Positions 46,378 to 54,620 of a stretch of DNA of 64,000 nucleotides are shown in pieces. This stretch comes from Flavobacterium ranwuense (GTDB lineage: Bacteria; Bacteroidota; Bacteroidia; Flavobacteriales; Flavobacteriaceae): positions 62,001 through 126,000 of the forward strand of contig NZ_SMLH01000004.1 in the NCBI RefSeq assembly GCF_004349315.1, read 5' to 3'. Position 1 is the first letter of the stretch, and every line of letters begins with the position of its first letter. The position numbers and the translations under genes were made by a program. Under the pieces are notes generated by a model. It searched no databases. It saw only the letters and a list, made by a program, of their open reading frames with translations, and was not told the DNA's origin.

Positions 46378-46980
46378 CTAACTAGATTTTAACAACTCCA
46401 CCTCAGCGTTTGGATTGAATAAATAAGTTTTTCCAGAACTCATTTCGAGGCATTCAAAACGCTTCGTTCTTATTGCTATTTTCTTGAAAATCTTTCCATT
46501 TTCGATTCGGAAAACACTACCATAGGGAATTTCGAATACATAGTTTTTATCATTTTGCTGGTCAAATTGTTTCAGTGCCAAAGCCAATGTAGCATCGGTA
46601 TCACTACTCGCCGTCGGATTTTTGAAATGCCTCGCTAACAAAGGCAATAAGTGATTCGGGAAAATTTCTGGGCGAATATAAGGAATCATCAACCGTTGAA
46701 AAGAATATTTCCACTCGTTTCCATGAGGTTTGATATGTCTCCCAAATTTTTCAAAAGCGACCAAATGCGAGATTTCATGAATCAACGTAATCAAAAACTT
46801 GTATTTATTCAGATTCGAATTTACCGTGATTTCATGCTTTCCGTTCAATCCTTTTCGATAATCACCATGACGCGTCTGACGCTCGTTTACAATCTTAAGA
46901 TGCACTTGATTGGCAACAATAAGTTCGAAAACGGGTTTTACCGCATGCTCTGGAATGTATCTGGCTAAGGTTTCGCTCAA
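46378..46980 (-). CDS. SprT-like zinc metalloprotease-domain protein
   Basis: The 200-residue protein has the zinc motif HEISHLVAFE (about 66-75) followed by HIKPHGNEWKYSF, matching the SprT domain shared with DNA-protein-crosslink proteases of the Spartan type. The C-terminus is a short basic region; its metal-binding cysteines are not evident. Function in this lineage is unproven. The start codon appears to be TTG (46980), 20 bp after the SDR gene. The 3' end faces mlaF with a 4-bp gap. Confidence 0.85.
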   Translation of the reverse strand: MSETLARYIPEHAVKPVFELIVANQVHLKIVNERQTRHGDYRKGLNGKHEITVNSNLNKYKFLITLIHEISHLVAFEKFGRHIKPHGNEWKYSFQRLMIPYIRPEIFPNHLLPLLARHFKNPTASSDTDATLALALKQFDQQNDKNYVFEIPYGSVFRIENGKIFKKIAIRTKRFECLEMSSGKTYLFNPNAEVELLKSS

Positions 46981-47000
46981 AACAATTTGGGAATTATGAG

Positions 47001-47678
47001 TTATGGATTGGTAGAAGAAACTTGCAACACTTTGCCGTTGAAATATTTATTTCCAGTCAAAGTAAAATCATAAATATAATTTGCCATTTCACCCGCCGTT
47101 ATTGGCGCTTGATAGCCTGGAAAAGCTTCCGCAAGCATTTCTGTTTGAACAGAACCCAAAGCTAAAACATTGAAAGAAATTCCACGCTCCTTATATTCTT
47201 CAGCTAACAACTCTGACAGTGTAATAACGGCACCTTTACTCGAACTATACGCTGCAAGTCCGGCAAATTTTAAACTTCCCTGAATTCCGCCCATAGAACT
47301 TATCGTTACAACATGGCTACCTTTTTGTAAATATGGCAGGCAAATTCGGGTCAAATTAGCAACTCCAAAAACATTGACTTTATAGATGTTTTCAAAATCT
47401 TCCTGAGTCGTTTCTGAAAAGGGTTTCAACAATAAACTTCCTGCGTTATGAATGACTGCATCTATTTGTTTCCATGACTTGGAAAGAAAATCTTTAACTT
47501 TTTCCAATTCAGACTCATTGGATAAATCAACTGAAAGACAGGTGATATTTTCGTTACCCAATAAAGCTTGAGGAATTTTTCTGGAAATGGCTAATACTTG
47601 GTGTCCCGCATTCGCAAATTGCAATGCCGACTCAAATCCTATTCCCCTACTCGTTCCTGTGATGATAATATTTTTCAT
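47001..47678 (-). CDS. Short-chain dehydrogenase/reductase
   Basis: The 225-residue protein starts MKNIIITGTSRGIGFESAL, with the NAD(P)-binding TGTSRGIG motif at about 7-14. NAG at VIHNAGSLL is motif 2, the catalytic serine is in VVTISSMGG, and Tyr and Lys are in YSSSKGA (Y-x-x-x-K). The catalytic set is intact. The substrate is unknown. I use the ATG at 47678 because a TAnnTTTG element sits 4 nt upstream; the frame extends back to 47738 but that extension is unlike SDRs. Confidence 0.9.
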   Translation of the reverse strand: MKNIIITGTSRGIGFESALQFANAGHQVLAISRKIPQALLGNENITCLSVDLSNESELEKVKDFLSKSWKQIDAVIHNAGSLLLKPFSETTQEDFENIYKVNVFGVANLTRICLPYLQKGSHVVTISSMGGIQGSLKFAGLAAYSSSKGAVITLSELLAEEYKERGISFNVLALGSVQTEMLAEAFPGYQAPITAGEMANYIYDFTLTGNKYFNGKVLQVSSTNP

Positions 47679-47682
47679 GAAG

Positions 47683-47690
47683 CAAAAATA
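47683..47690 (-). promoter_or_regulatory. -7 element of the SDR gene, 4 nt before ATG
   Basis: On the minus strand TATTTTTG is followed by CTTC and the ATG at 47678. This arrangement matches those at rlmB, the TPR gene and the UbiA-like gene. Confidence 0.45.
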
Positions 47691-47809
47691 AACAAAAACG
47701 GTAAAAAAGTAACGCTTTACGCAAAGGATTGTTGTCACAATAAAAATTAAAAATTCCTATAATTTTACTTATTTTTGACAAAGTAAATTAACTTCTGAAT
47801 TCCCAGAAA

Positions 47810-48379
47810 ATGACAGAAAGCATACAATTCGAAACTGGAAAAATGAGTGACATTGATGGCGTATTGGCATTACAGGAATTATATCTTGTAGCCAATTTAT
47901 CTGAAGAAGAAAAAGCTTTCGGGTTTGTTACCACACCATTTACGATCCAACAACTAACTGAAGTTATCAATGAAAAAGACTTATTTATTGCCAAAGACAA
48001 TAACAAAATCATTGCTTACATTTTTGCAGGAAGTTGGGATTTTTTCAAACAATGGCCCATTTTCAATCACATGAGTTCCTTGTTTTCTGACCTGACCTTT
48101 TTAGATTTTGAAATTACCACAACCAATAGCTTTCAATATTGTCCTATTTGCATTCACAAGGAATATCGTGGAAAAGGATTGATAACACCGCTGTTTGAAT
48201 TCATGAGAACACACATGGTCCAAAAATATCCATTGAGTTTGACTTTCATCAACAAAACTAATATTCCATCCGCGAAAGCACATACCGAAAAACTAAAATG
48301 GACCATTATTGGTGAGTTTCAATTCAACAATAATGAGTACTTTATTTTGGCGTATGATATGAATCAGGCAGTTTCTTAA
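47810..48379 (+). CDS. GNAT-family N-acetyltransferase
   Basis: The 189-residue protein has a GNAT-type core: CPICIHKEYRGKGLITPLFE (about 115-134) includes the R-G-K-G acetyl-CoA loop, followed by the strand LSLTFINKTNIPSAKAHTEKLKW. The N-terminal part, MSDIDGVLALQELYLVANL, is typical. The substrate is unknown. A TATTTTTG element lies 32 bp upstream (47770-47777). Its stop codon is 1 bp from the end of the convergent M28 peptidase gene. Confidence 0.85.
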   Translation: MTESIQFETGKMSDIDGVLALQELYLVANLSEEEKAFGFVTTPFTIQQLTEVINEKDLFIAKDNNKIIAYIFAGSWDFFKQWPIFNHMSSLFSDLTFLDFEITTTNSFQYCPICIHKEYRGKGLITPLFEFMRTHMVQKYPLSLTFINKTNIPSAKAHTEKLKWTIIGEFQFNNNEYFILAYDMNQAVS

Positions 48380-48380
48380 A

Positions 48381-49352
48381 CTATTTAAGCATTATGATTT
48401 CTTGTGTCGGCGTGTTTACCATTTGCGTTACAGCAGGCAATAACTCCTGAATAAAGGAAGTCATATGCGGAATATCCATCGCTTTGAAGTCATCCGAAAC
48501 ATGATGGTAAAATTCAAAGTTTTCAAAATCAAACGTGCTCACAGATTGGCAAGGCACTTTGAAAACATCATAAAAAGAGAAGTTATCTGACCTGTAGAAT
48601 AATTTATATTCGGCTTCTTTTGGAAGAAAACCAATCGTATTTTTTCCGGTATATTCATTGATTTTACCCGCCATATTGGATTTATCAAAACCTGTTATAT
48701 AAGCTAGATAATCTCTTTTCATTGGCACACCAATCATTTCAATATTGAACTGGGCATACAATTTAAAATCTTGTGCTTTCAGTTTTTTGGCTAGATGTTT
48801 AGACCCTAACAATCCTTTTTCTTCTCCTGCAAAAAACACAAAAAGAATACTTCGCTTATTATTTTTGGCTATGCTAAAATATTTCGCCATTTCAGCAACT
48901 GCAGTTGTTCCTGAAGCATCATCATTGGCACCATTGTTTATGAAATCTCCATTTACACCTTTTTTATCCAAGCCAATATGATCGTAATGAGCGCTTAGAA
49001 TTATAAATTCATTTTTAAGAACTGGGTCGCTTCCTTCAACAAAACCTACAATATTAAAAGCGGTTTCCTTGAAAGTTGATAACGTGTCGCGATATGATTT
49101 AAAATAAGGCTTAACATTGTTATTCTTAAAAAACTGCTCCAAATAATCAGCAGCTTTCACCATTCCTATTGTACCGGTTTCTCTGCCTTCCAATTCATCC
49201 GAAGCTAAATATTTCAATGTTTCGGCAACATCATTTTCTTTTACTTTATACGCAATTGTCGACGGATAACTTGTTGCGGTCTCATTTATAACCGAAGTAA
49301 TTGGTTTACAACACAAGAAAAGAAATGGAAGTAACAGAAAAATTTTTTTCAT
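48381..49352 (-). CDS. M28-family zinc aminopeptidase lipoprotein
   Basis: The 323-residue protein has a signal peptide with a lipobox-like FLFLCC (Cys14 or Cys15), suggesting anchoring in the envelope. The M28 metal-binding motifs are present: SAHYDHIGLDKKGV (first His and neighbouring residues), GANDDASGTTAVAEMAKYF (the bridging Asp) and FAGEEKGLLGSKHL (catalytic Glu). The final metal ligands lie in DNFSFYDVFKVP and SDDFKAMDIPH. It probably degrades peptides outside the cytoplasm. It lies after the LysE-like gene. Confidence 0.9.
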   Translation of the reverse strand: MKKIFLLLPFLFLCCKPITSVINETATSYPSTIAYKVKENDVAETLKYLASDELEGRETGTIGMVKAADYLEQFFKNNNVKPYFKSYRDTLSTFKETAFNIVGFVEGSDPVLKNEFIILSAHYDHIGLDKKGVNGDFINNGANDDASGTTAVAEMAKYFSIAKNNKRSILFVFFAGEEKGLLGSKHLAKKLKAQDFKLYAQFNIEMIGVPMKRDYLAYITGFDKSNMAGKINEYTGKNTIGFLPKEAEYKLFYRSDNFSFYDVFKVPCQSVSTFDFENFEFYHHVSDDFKAMDIPHMTSFIQELLPAVTQMVNTPTQEIIMLK

Positions 49353-49403
49353 AATTAAAGTGATTATTGTTGATAAAGACAGATGTGAATTAGCATTAAA
49401 CTT

Positions 49404-50057
49404 TTATATTTCGATTTTTTTTTGATAATATTTCTTGTAAACTTTACCCATTTGAACAAGAGCCAAAATCACAAAAAATGATGGAATTACTACTGGAATT
49501 ACATATTTAGAAAAGCTAGTAGTATTTTGAGACAACATATTTAGTATCAAAACTAAAGTCAACATCCCAAGAAATGTACCAAATAAAGTCCCCGCAATAT
49601 AATACTGTTTTAACTTATTTACAATGGAAATATGATTCCCATTCATCAGATAGAGATTCCAACCCGTCCAAAATGGCAATTGAAGGAAATTGATACAATT
49701 CAAAAATACGCCAATCAGGAAAGGAGAATACATCGCATATTTTTCTAAAATTCCTTGCTGTTCCACTGTTTGATCAGAACTAGCATAAAAAGAGTAGCCT
49801 AAAATCAACAGAAAGAAAACGGAAAAAAAATCAATGATCTTCATTAATTTCTTATTATTGACTAGTTGCTTTGCAAAAATTAAAGTGAAATAAATCACAA
49901 ACATCTCCACAAAAATCACTCCTAATAAAAAGAAAACTAAGCTGTTCATTCCTAGTTTCGAATAAATTTCAAAACCTATAACATTCAAATATCCTAAAGG
50001 TATCGAACCGATAAAGCTCACTAAAAAACCAACAAAAATGTTTTTCAATGCCTTCAT
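49404..50057 (-). CDS. Multi-pass membrane protein, LysE-like
   Basis: The 217-residue protein has about six transmembrane helices. The N-terminus FVGFLVSFIGSIPLGYLNVIGFEI resembles the first helix of LysE/RhtB amino-acid exporters, where a proline-glycine pair sits after the first helix, but the full PGP motif is absent. Transport function is therefore only suggested. It lies 4 bp after the ATP-grasp gene and so belongs to the same transcript. Confidence 0.65.
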   Translation of the reverse strand: MKALKNIFVGFLVSFIGSIPLGYLNVIGFEIYSKLGMNSLVFFLLGVIFVEMFVIYFTLIFAKQLVNNKKLMKIIDFFSVFFLLILGYSFYASSDQTVEQQGILEKYAMYSPFLIGVFLNCINFLQLPFWTGWNLYLMNGNHISIVNKLKQYYIAGTLFGTFLGMLTLVLILNMLSQNTTSFSKYVIPVVIPSFFVILALVQMGKVYKKYYQKKIEI

Positions 50058-50061
50058 AGTT

Positions 50062-51096
50062 TTAAAAATTTACAATTTTATTGCTTTGTACGAGATGCAT
50101 TCTATATTCTTTCATGCCGTCTTTATGCCGTAAATACGGTGTGCCATTTTTATGATTTGCAACACTTATTTCATACATATACGTAATATGGCGGGCTAGT
50201 TCTTTCCAAGCAAAAAACAAAGAATGCTTGGGGTCATAAATGTGTGTAGGCTCGCTTGCAGCACCATTCAACTCCACAACTGAAAAATTTAGACCTTGTT
50301 CCAATTCTTCCATAGTATTGTACATCACATCCATTCTTCCAAAGTAAAAACCTGGAATTTGCAAACACATTTCGTTAATTGTCTCTGTCAGTTTTGGGGT
50401 TATCCAATGGCTTCCATCTATGAATTTTGCACCTCGAGCATGGTTTCCATAAGGGACCAAATTCAATTTCTCTCCTTTTGGAAGAATAATGAGTAGTTTT
50501 TTTCCGTACTCCTGTTTCAAAATCTTTAATTGCAGTTCGTATCGAGGATTTTCTTTGATTAGTTCTTCTATAGTAGAGAATCCATTTCCGGTAATAATCA
50601 GAAATTCTTTAGAAACTATTCCTGTGATTCTACCCACTTTTTCATGAGGGTAACGTACATAGAAAATCCCAACTTCGTGCTCATAAGGAATTAAATCCTG
50701 CACTATGTAATCGAAATTTGCTTTGTCAGCATATTCTTTTAAATCGGCAACGGTATTAATTTTTTTTACCCCAGATCCTCGTAATCCAATATCTGGTTTT
50801 GCAATCAAGGGGTATTTTATTTTTGCCTCTTCAATACTCTTTAAAATTTGTTCAAGAGCAGTTCCTTGTTTAATTAATTCCGTTATTGGGTAATATTGTT
50901 GCGGAATCAAATTATAGATTTCTTTTTTAGACTCCATCATAAAACCGCCATTTTTTATGGTTGGATTAGAAGCATTAAAGAAAAAAATAGATTTTGCCTT
51001 TATTGAATAATAGGACCATAAAAAATAAATAGGAATATAAACAATCTGGAAAGGCCAGTATTCCCAATGGGTAATTTTATGAAAAAATAGTTTCAA
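50062..51096 (-). CDS. ATP-grasp family protein (D-Ala-D-Ala ligase-like)
   Basis: This ATP-grasp ligase-like protein (345 residues) has ESKKEIYNLIPQQYYPITELI leading into the ATP-binding region KYPLIAKPDIGLRGSGVKKI (about 99-118) and the metal-binding segment FSVVELNGAASEPTHIYDP. The N-terminal 50 residues, HKITHWEYWPFQIVYIPIYF, contain one hydrophobic helix, so it may be membrane-linked. The substrate is unknown. The ORF extends upstream to a TTG at 51147, but that would overlap the NRDE gene by 41 bp, so the TTG at 51096, 11 bp after its stop, is preferred; neither is certain. Confidence 0.8.
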   Translation of the reverse strand: MKLFFHKITHWEYWPFQIVYIPIYFLWSYYSIKAKSIFFFNASNPTIKNGGFMMESKKEIYNLIPQQYYPITELIKQGTALEQILKSIEEAKIKYPLIAKPDIGLRGSGVKKINTVADLKEYADKANFDYIVQDLIPYEHEVGIFYVRYPHEKVGRITGIVSKEFLIITGNGFSTIEELIKENPRYELQLKILKQEYGKKLLIILPKGEKLNLVPYGNHARGAKFIDGSHWITPKLTETINEMCLQIPGFYFGRMDVMYNTMEELEQGLNFSVVELNGAASEPTHIYDPKHSLFFAWKELARHITYMYEISVANHKNGTPYLRHKDGMKEYRMHLVQSNKIVNF

Positions 51097-51106
51097 TGTG
51101 TGTTTT

Positions 51107-51817
51107 TTAAACGGTGATAAATGAGGTCGAAAAATCCTGCTGTGCAATCAAATCGTAATGCAATATAGCTACTTTATTTTTTTCAATAACCGATTGCGTG
51201 ATGCTTAACGTTTTCATCTCGTCATTTCTATTGATAACCAAACCATTTTCATCATTTCCCTTTTCGGTATAGCGATGAAAATCATGCATTTTTGATTCAG
51301 AAATTTCAGAATTGTCATTCATAAAAGTATAAAACCAATTGGAACGTTTTTCACGAATCGCTGATGGATACAATGTTGACGAAGACCAAATATGGTTTAG
51401 TTGACTATCTAAAGGAGTTGTTTCTTTCTCTTTTCCGTTCCATCGCAATTGAAAAAGAGCGTTGTTTTGAAATAAAACTAACGTAAAAGGTTCTATATTT
51501 TCCAAATCAATTTCGGTCCAAAAATCCTTTGGTGAAATGCTGCTGATCATATCTAAAACAATCAAACCACGGCTTTTTCGATATGGAGGTTGTACTTCAT
51601 GTTTTTCGTCGGCACCATTTAAAAGCACCAAAATTGTCCCGTCTGCATTAGCAGCAAACCAAGTTCCTCCTGCTTTGGGATCCTTTGGGAAAATAATATT
51701 TTTTCCGTTTACGGTATAATTTCTTGGAGGTATTGCACTCGGTCTTACTGTTTTTTCATCCCGATTGGAGGTAATGATAATTTTATCATTCGTTGCTATA
51801 AAACTTACTGTGCACAT
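51107..51817 (-). CDS. NRDE/TANGO2-family protein
   Basis: The 236-residue protein starts MCTVSFIATNDKIIITSNRDEKT with the conserved Cys2 and the NRDE motif, the hallmark of this family (TANGO2 in animals), structurally akin to Ntn-type hydrolases in which Cys2 could be the nucleophile. The core GGTWFAANADGTILVLLNGAD is also conserved. Its biochemical role is unclear. It overlaps the DinB gene by 13 bp and is part of the Crp/Fnr-led operon. Confidence 0.88.
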   Translation of the reverse strand: MCTVSFIATNDKIIITSNRDEKTVRPSAIPPRNYTVNGKNIIFPKDPKAGGTWFAANADGTILVLLNGADEKHEVQPPYRKSRGLIVLDMISSISPKDFWTEIDLENIEPFTLVLFQNNALFQLRWNGKEKETTPLDSQLNHIWSSSTLYPSAIREKRSNWFYTFMNDNSEISESKMHDFHRYTEKGNDENGLVINRNDEMKTLSITQSVIEKNKVAILHYDLIAQQDFSTSFITV

Positions 51818-52293
51818 TGATTCCTAAATGCTATTGTAGATCGAGCAACTCCAAAATCAGGATCTATTGTCACTGTCTCACATTGCAAAATAGCCACTTT
51901 AATAAGTGCCTGATGATGAATACAATGTTCTAAATTATACAGCAATTCTCTGAAATAGTTACTTTCAATTCGAATTTCCTCTCCATCAATAATTTGCAAC
52001 AACTCGATGTTTTTATTTTTTTTGTCTAAATTTTGTTGAATCAACACAATATTTTCAACAGCAAAAAAGGTATCCGTTTGAATAAGAGTATTTCGTTCTC
52101 TTTTATCATAATTCACAAAACCTGAATCATATTGATTTTCTAAGCATTGAAACATCTCTATAATATGCCTGGTATGCTCTCCAATAGTTGCATTACTTAA
52201 TTCTGCACAAGAATTTGAATATTCATTTTGTGACAATTGATTTAGTAAATCAATTAGTTCGTTTAAACTATTATTTATAGAAGGTATTAGCAT
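51805..52293 (-). CDS. DinB-like four-helix protein
   Basis: The 162-residue protein has a DinB/YfiT-type four-helix bundle; the three metal-binding histidines are probably those in IGEHTRHIIEMF (about 47-58) and LEHCIHHQALIK (about 128-139). Members are putative metal-dependent enzymes, in some cases thiol transferases; the reaction here is unknown. It overlaps the NRDE gene's start by 13 bp, indicating coupled translation. Confidence 0.83.
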   Translation of the reverse strand: MLIPSINNSLNELIDLLNQLSQNEYSNSCAELSNATIGEHTRHIIEMFQCLENQYDSGFVNYDKRERNTLIQTDTFFAVENIVLIQQNLDKKNKNIELLQIIDGEEIRIESNYFRELLYNLEHCIHHQALIKVAILQCETVTIDPDFGVARSTIAFRNQCAQ

Positions 52294-52302
52294 ATTTAAG
52301 TT

Positions 52303-52683
52303 TTAATTCAACAAATTCATTACTTTAGTTCTATCCTTAAATACTAAAGTAACACAACAAAGAAAGGTAATTAGTGCCAAAATAAAAAGTGTGCCCCCAT
52401 CATTTTTCACTTCAATCCCAAGCACAAACAGATGTGCAAAAATCGCACCAACCATAACGCCGCAACCCATTATAGCACCAAATAATGAAGTTCTTGGTAT
52501 TAAAATCAAAATTGCCGTAATCAACTCCGCAATTCCAGTACCAATCCTTCCGTAAGGTTCAATTCCCAAAGCAGAAAAAATATAAACCGATTCTTCGCTG
52601 GCCGTAAATTTAAAGTACAGCGTTTGCGCTAAAATTACCGCTACAGCGAGTCGTAATATCCAGAAAAACACAACTGATTTCAT
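52303..52683 (-). CDS. DoxX-family small membrane protein
   Basis: The 126-residue protein has about four transmembrane helices (for example FWILRLAVAVILAQTLYFKF and AIMGCGVMVGAIFAHLFVLG), with the YFKF-x-ESVYIF-x-GIEPYGRI pattern of the DoxX/MauE type. DoxX relatives have been linked to redox or sulfur metabolism at the membrane. It lies 9 bp before the DinB gene and 20 bp after the YHS gene. Confidence 0.82.
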   Translation of the reverse strand: MKSVVFFWILRLAVAVILAQTLYFKFTASEESVYIFSALGIEPYGRIGTGIAELITAILILIPRTSLFGAIMGCGVMVGAIFAHLFVLGIEVKNDGGTLFILALITFLCCVTLVFKDRTKVMNLLN

Positions 52684-52703
52684 GATTTCTATTTTTTATT
52701 TAA

Positions 52704-53162
52704 TTATTTAATTATTTTATTCCAATTAGCATCGGCCTTCATCATCAATCCGGATTCCTCTTTATTCCAACTTTTCAATGTATTATTGAAGAAAGCATTG
52801 TAAAACAAGTACAACTTCCCATTACTAATTTTGAAAGTCTCTGGATTTACAGACACTTTTTCATTAGAGTCTCCCATTGCAAAGGCACACCAGCCTCCGT
52901 ATTGAGGTTCAAAATTTGAAGGATTCTTCAAGAAATATTCTTTATTTACTGGCATAGAAAAATAATAAACGACACCTTCTTGCGATACTGATATTTCTTT
53001 TTTCCCTTTGACTGCCTTTCCTTGTTTGAAATAAGCCACAGGATCATATCCTTGAATAGCCACCTTTTTTTCAAGATTAAAATGAGTCAGTCGTTTATTA
53101 TCCTTTTGCGAAAACCCAGAAAGAGGACACAATACGATTAGAATAAACAGTAGCTTTTTCAT
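52704..53162 (-). CDS. Exported YHS-domain protein
   Basis: The 152-residue protein has a signal peptide (MKKLLFILIVLCPLSGFSQ) and a YHS domain: VAIQGYDPVAYFKQGKAVKG and KNPSNFEPQYGGWCAFAMG (about 82-100), with the cysteine in GGWC. YHS domains are short metal-linked modules associated with copper or other heavy metals, but the metal here is unknown. It follows the peroxiredoxin gene with a 2-bp gap. Confidence 0.87.
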   Translation of the reverse strand: MKKLLFILIVLCPLSGFSQKDNKRLTHFNLEKKVAIQGYDPVAYFKQGKAVKGKKEISVSQEGVVYYFSMPVNKEYFLKNPSNFEPQYGGWCAFAMGDSNEKVSVNPETFKISNGKLYLFYNAFFNNTLKSWNKEESGLMMKADANWNKIIK

Positions 53163-53164
53163 GA

Positions 53165-53764
53165 TTATTTATTTAAAGATTTTGCAACGGCAATCAACAA
53201 ATCATTTGAAATTCTGTTCTTATAATTTGGAGTAATGTGCTCAAACTCAATTTCAGCATTCTCATTTAAAATAAACACCGCCGGAACAGGTAAAAAAGAA
53301 TTATTCACGCCTTCAGAACCTTTAGCTATAATAGCTTTATAATTTTCCGGAGCTTGAAAAGCAATTCCAACAGCTTTAGACAATTCGCCCGTACTGTCCG
53401 ATAATAACAAATAATTTAATTTTCCTTTGTCATCTGTTACTTTCAGACTTTTTGGAGCATCAGAACTTATGGCGATTATTTGATATCCTAAATCTAGCAA
53501 TTCTTTTTCGGCTTCAGCCAATGCGGCTAAATGAATATTACAATACGGACACCAACCACCACGATAAAAAACTAAAACGGTTTTTTTTTTGGTAATTAAT
53601 TCGGTTAAATTGACCTCTTTATTTTCAACGGATTTTAAAGTGACATTAGGAATTTTTTCTCCAATAAGTAGTGGTGCGATTTCAGTGGCTGATTTTGGTA
53701 AATCATTTTGAGCATTTACCGTTAGTCCAATTGCTAATAAAGCCAAACAAATTATTTTTTTCAT
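53165..53764 (-). CDS. Exported peroxiredoxin-like (AhpC/TSA) protein
   Basis: The 199-residue protein has a signal peptide (about 1-18) and a thioredoxin-fold redox domain. The active site is FYRGGWCPYCN (about 68-78), a CxxC that fits a thioredoxin-like or bacterioferritin-comigratory type peroxiredoxin. PVPAVFILNENAEIEFEH is the cis-proline region. It probably acts in the periplasm in disulfide or peroxide chemistry. It is the first gene downstream of the Crp/Fnr regulator, with an 80-bp gap holding a candidate operator. Confidence 0.88.
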   Translation of the reverse strand: MKKIICLALLAIGLTVNAQNDLPKSATEIAPLLIGEKIPNVTLKSVENKEVNLTELITKKKTVLVFYRGGWCPYCNIHLAALAEAEKELLDLGYQIIAISSDAPKSLKVTDDKGKLNYLLLSDSTGELSKAVGIAFQAPENYKAIIAKGSEGVNNSFLPVPAVFILNENAEIEFEHITPNYKNRISNDLLIAVAKSLNK

Positions 53765-53799
53765 AGTGTTACATTTTTAAGTTGTAAAACTACTGTGTT

Positions 53800-53814
53800 A
53801 TATCGAGATGATAT
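53800..53814. promoter_or_regulatory. Candidate inverted-repeat operator upstream of the peroxiredoxin gene
   Basis: ATATC-GAGAT-GATAT, two perfect 5-bp arms around a 5-bp centre, lies 36 bp upstream of the peroxiredoxin ATG. It is a plausible site for the neighbouring Crp/Fnr regulator, but its arms do not match the E. coli Crp or Fnr half-sites and no second copy was found. Confidence 0.35.
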
Positions 53815-53844
53815 GTCGGCTATATTACAGTTCTACTAAAATAA

Positions 53845-54522
53845 TTATATTTTACTGATATCTGTTATGATAATTTCTTTTCTACTATAAACAATTGTGC
53901 CATTAGTTTCCATTTCATTGAGTAAATGAGTCGCTGTTTGTCTCGAAGTACAGATAATTTGCGCTATATCGTTTTGTGTTAGGTAGTTTTCAATTACAAC
54001 TTTATTCTCTACTTGTTTGCCTTCTTTTTCAGCCCAATCTTTTAAGAACTGAAACAATCTGGTTTTAGCGTCTTTAGAAATCAAATTAGAATAACTGTTC
54101 TTAATGCGTTTCATCTTTAAGCCTACAAACTTAGTATAGGACAAAGCCAGACTTGGATTTCGCAACAATAAATTTTCGAAATCCGACATTAGAAAACTAC
54201 AAATGGCTACATCATCCGAAAGCACTTTTGCATATTCATTGGATTGAATGTCCGCCTCCAAAGTCAGTTCCCCAAACAAATCTCCTTTTTGAATAATATC
54301 TTTAATCGTTTCATTTCCGTCTTCATCGACCGCAACAATTTTTATATTCCCTTTTTTAAGCAAAAAAATTCTTGGTAAATCCGAAGCAGAAAAATAGATA
54401 ATTTCGCCTTTCTGTGCTTTTTTAAAACCGGTAATAATACACAATTGCTTGATTTGCCCAAAACTCAAAGTCCGAAACAATTTGTGATCGCGCAAATACC
54501 AATATTTTAAATCTTCATACAT
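53845..54522 (-). CDS. Crp/Fnr-family transcriptional regulator
   Basis: The 225-residue protein has an N-terminal cyclic-nucleotide-binding-like beta barrel (about 20-130, with GNIKIVAVDEDGNETIKDI and GDLFGELTLEAD) and a C-terminal winged helix with the recognition helix in YLTQNDIAQIICTSRQTATHLLNEM (about 178-202). No Fnr-type cysteine cluster is present, so oxygen sensing by an iron-sulfur centre is unlikely. The ATG at 54522 is used; the frame extends upstream to 54579 without family similarity. It heads the run that continues through the peroxiredoxin gene and is likely its regulator. Confidence 0.88.
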   Translation of the reverse strand: MYEDLKYWYLRDHKLFRTLSFGQIKQLCIITGFKKAQKGEIIYFSASDLPRIFLLKKGNIKIVAVDEDGNETIKDIIQKGDLFGELTLEADIQSNEYAKVLSDDVAICSFLMSDFENLLLRNPSLALSYTKFVGLKMKRIKNSYSNLISKDAKTRLFQFLKDWAEKEGKQVENKVVIENYLTQNDIAQIICTSRQTATHLLNEMETNGTIVYSRKEIIITDISKI

Positions 54523-54567
54523 AAAAATTCTTTTCGTAAATGTATTAAAAAAACAATTTGAAAAACA

Positions 54568-54599
54568 AAACCCTTTCAAATCATAACTTGAAAGGGTTT
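54568..54599 (-). terminator. Terminator after the acyl-CoA dehydrogenase
   Basis: AAACCCTTTCAA and TTGAAAGGGTTT form a 12-bp stem with an 8-nt loop. On the minus strand it follows the acyl-CoA dehydrogenase stop by about 20 bp and is followed by T-rich sequence, separating that gene from the Crp/Fnr gene. Confidence 0.85.
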
Positions 54600-54620
54600 A
54601 TAAAATCGTATAAAATATAT

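Noticed and set aside
48381..54522. Mixed-function minus-strand genes considered as a defence island
   Set aside because: No nuclease, helicase, reverse transcriptase, toxin-antitoxin pair or restriction gene is seen; members are redox, membrane and housekeeping-type genes.
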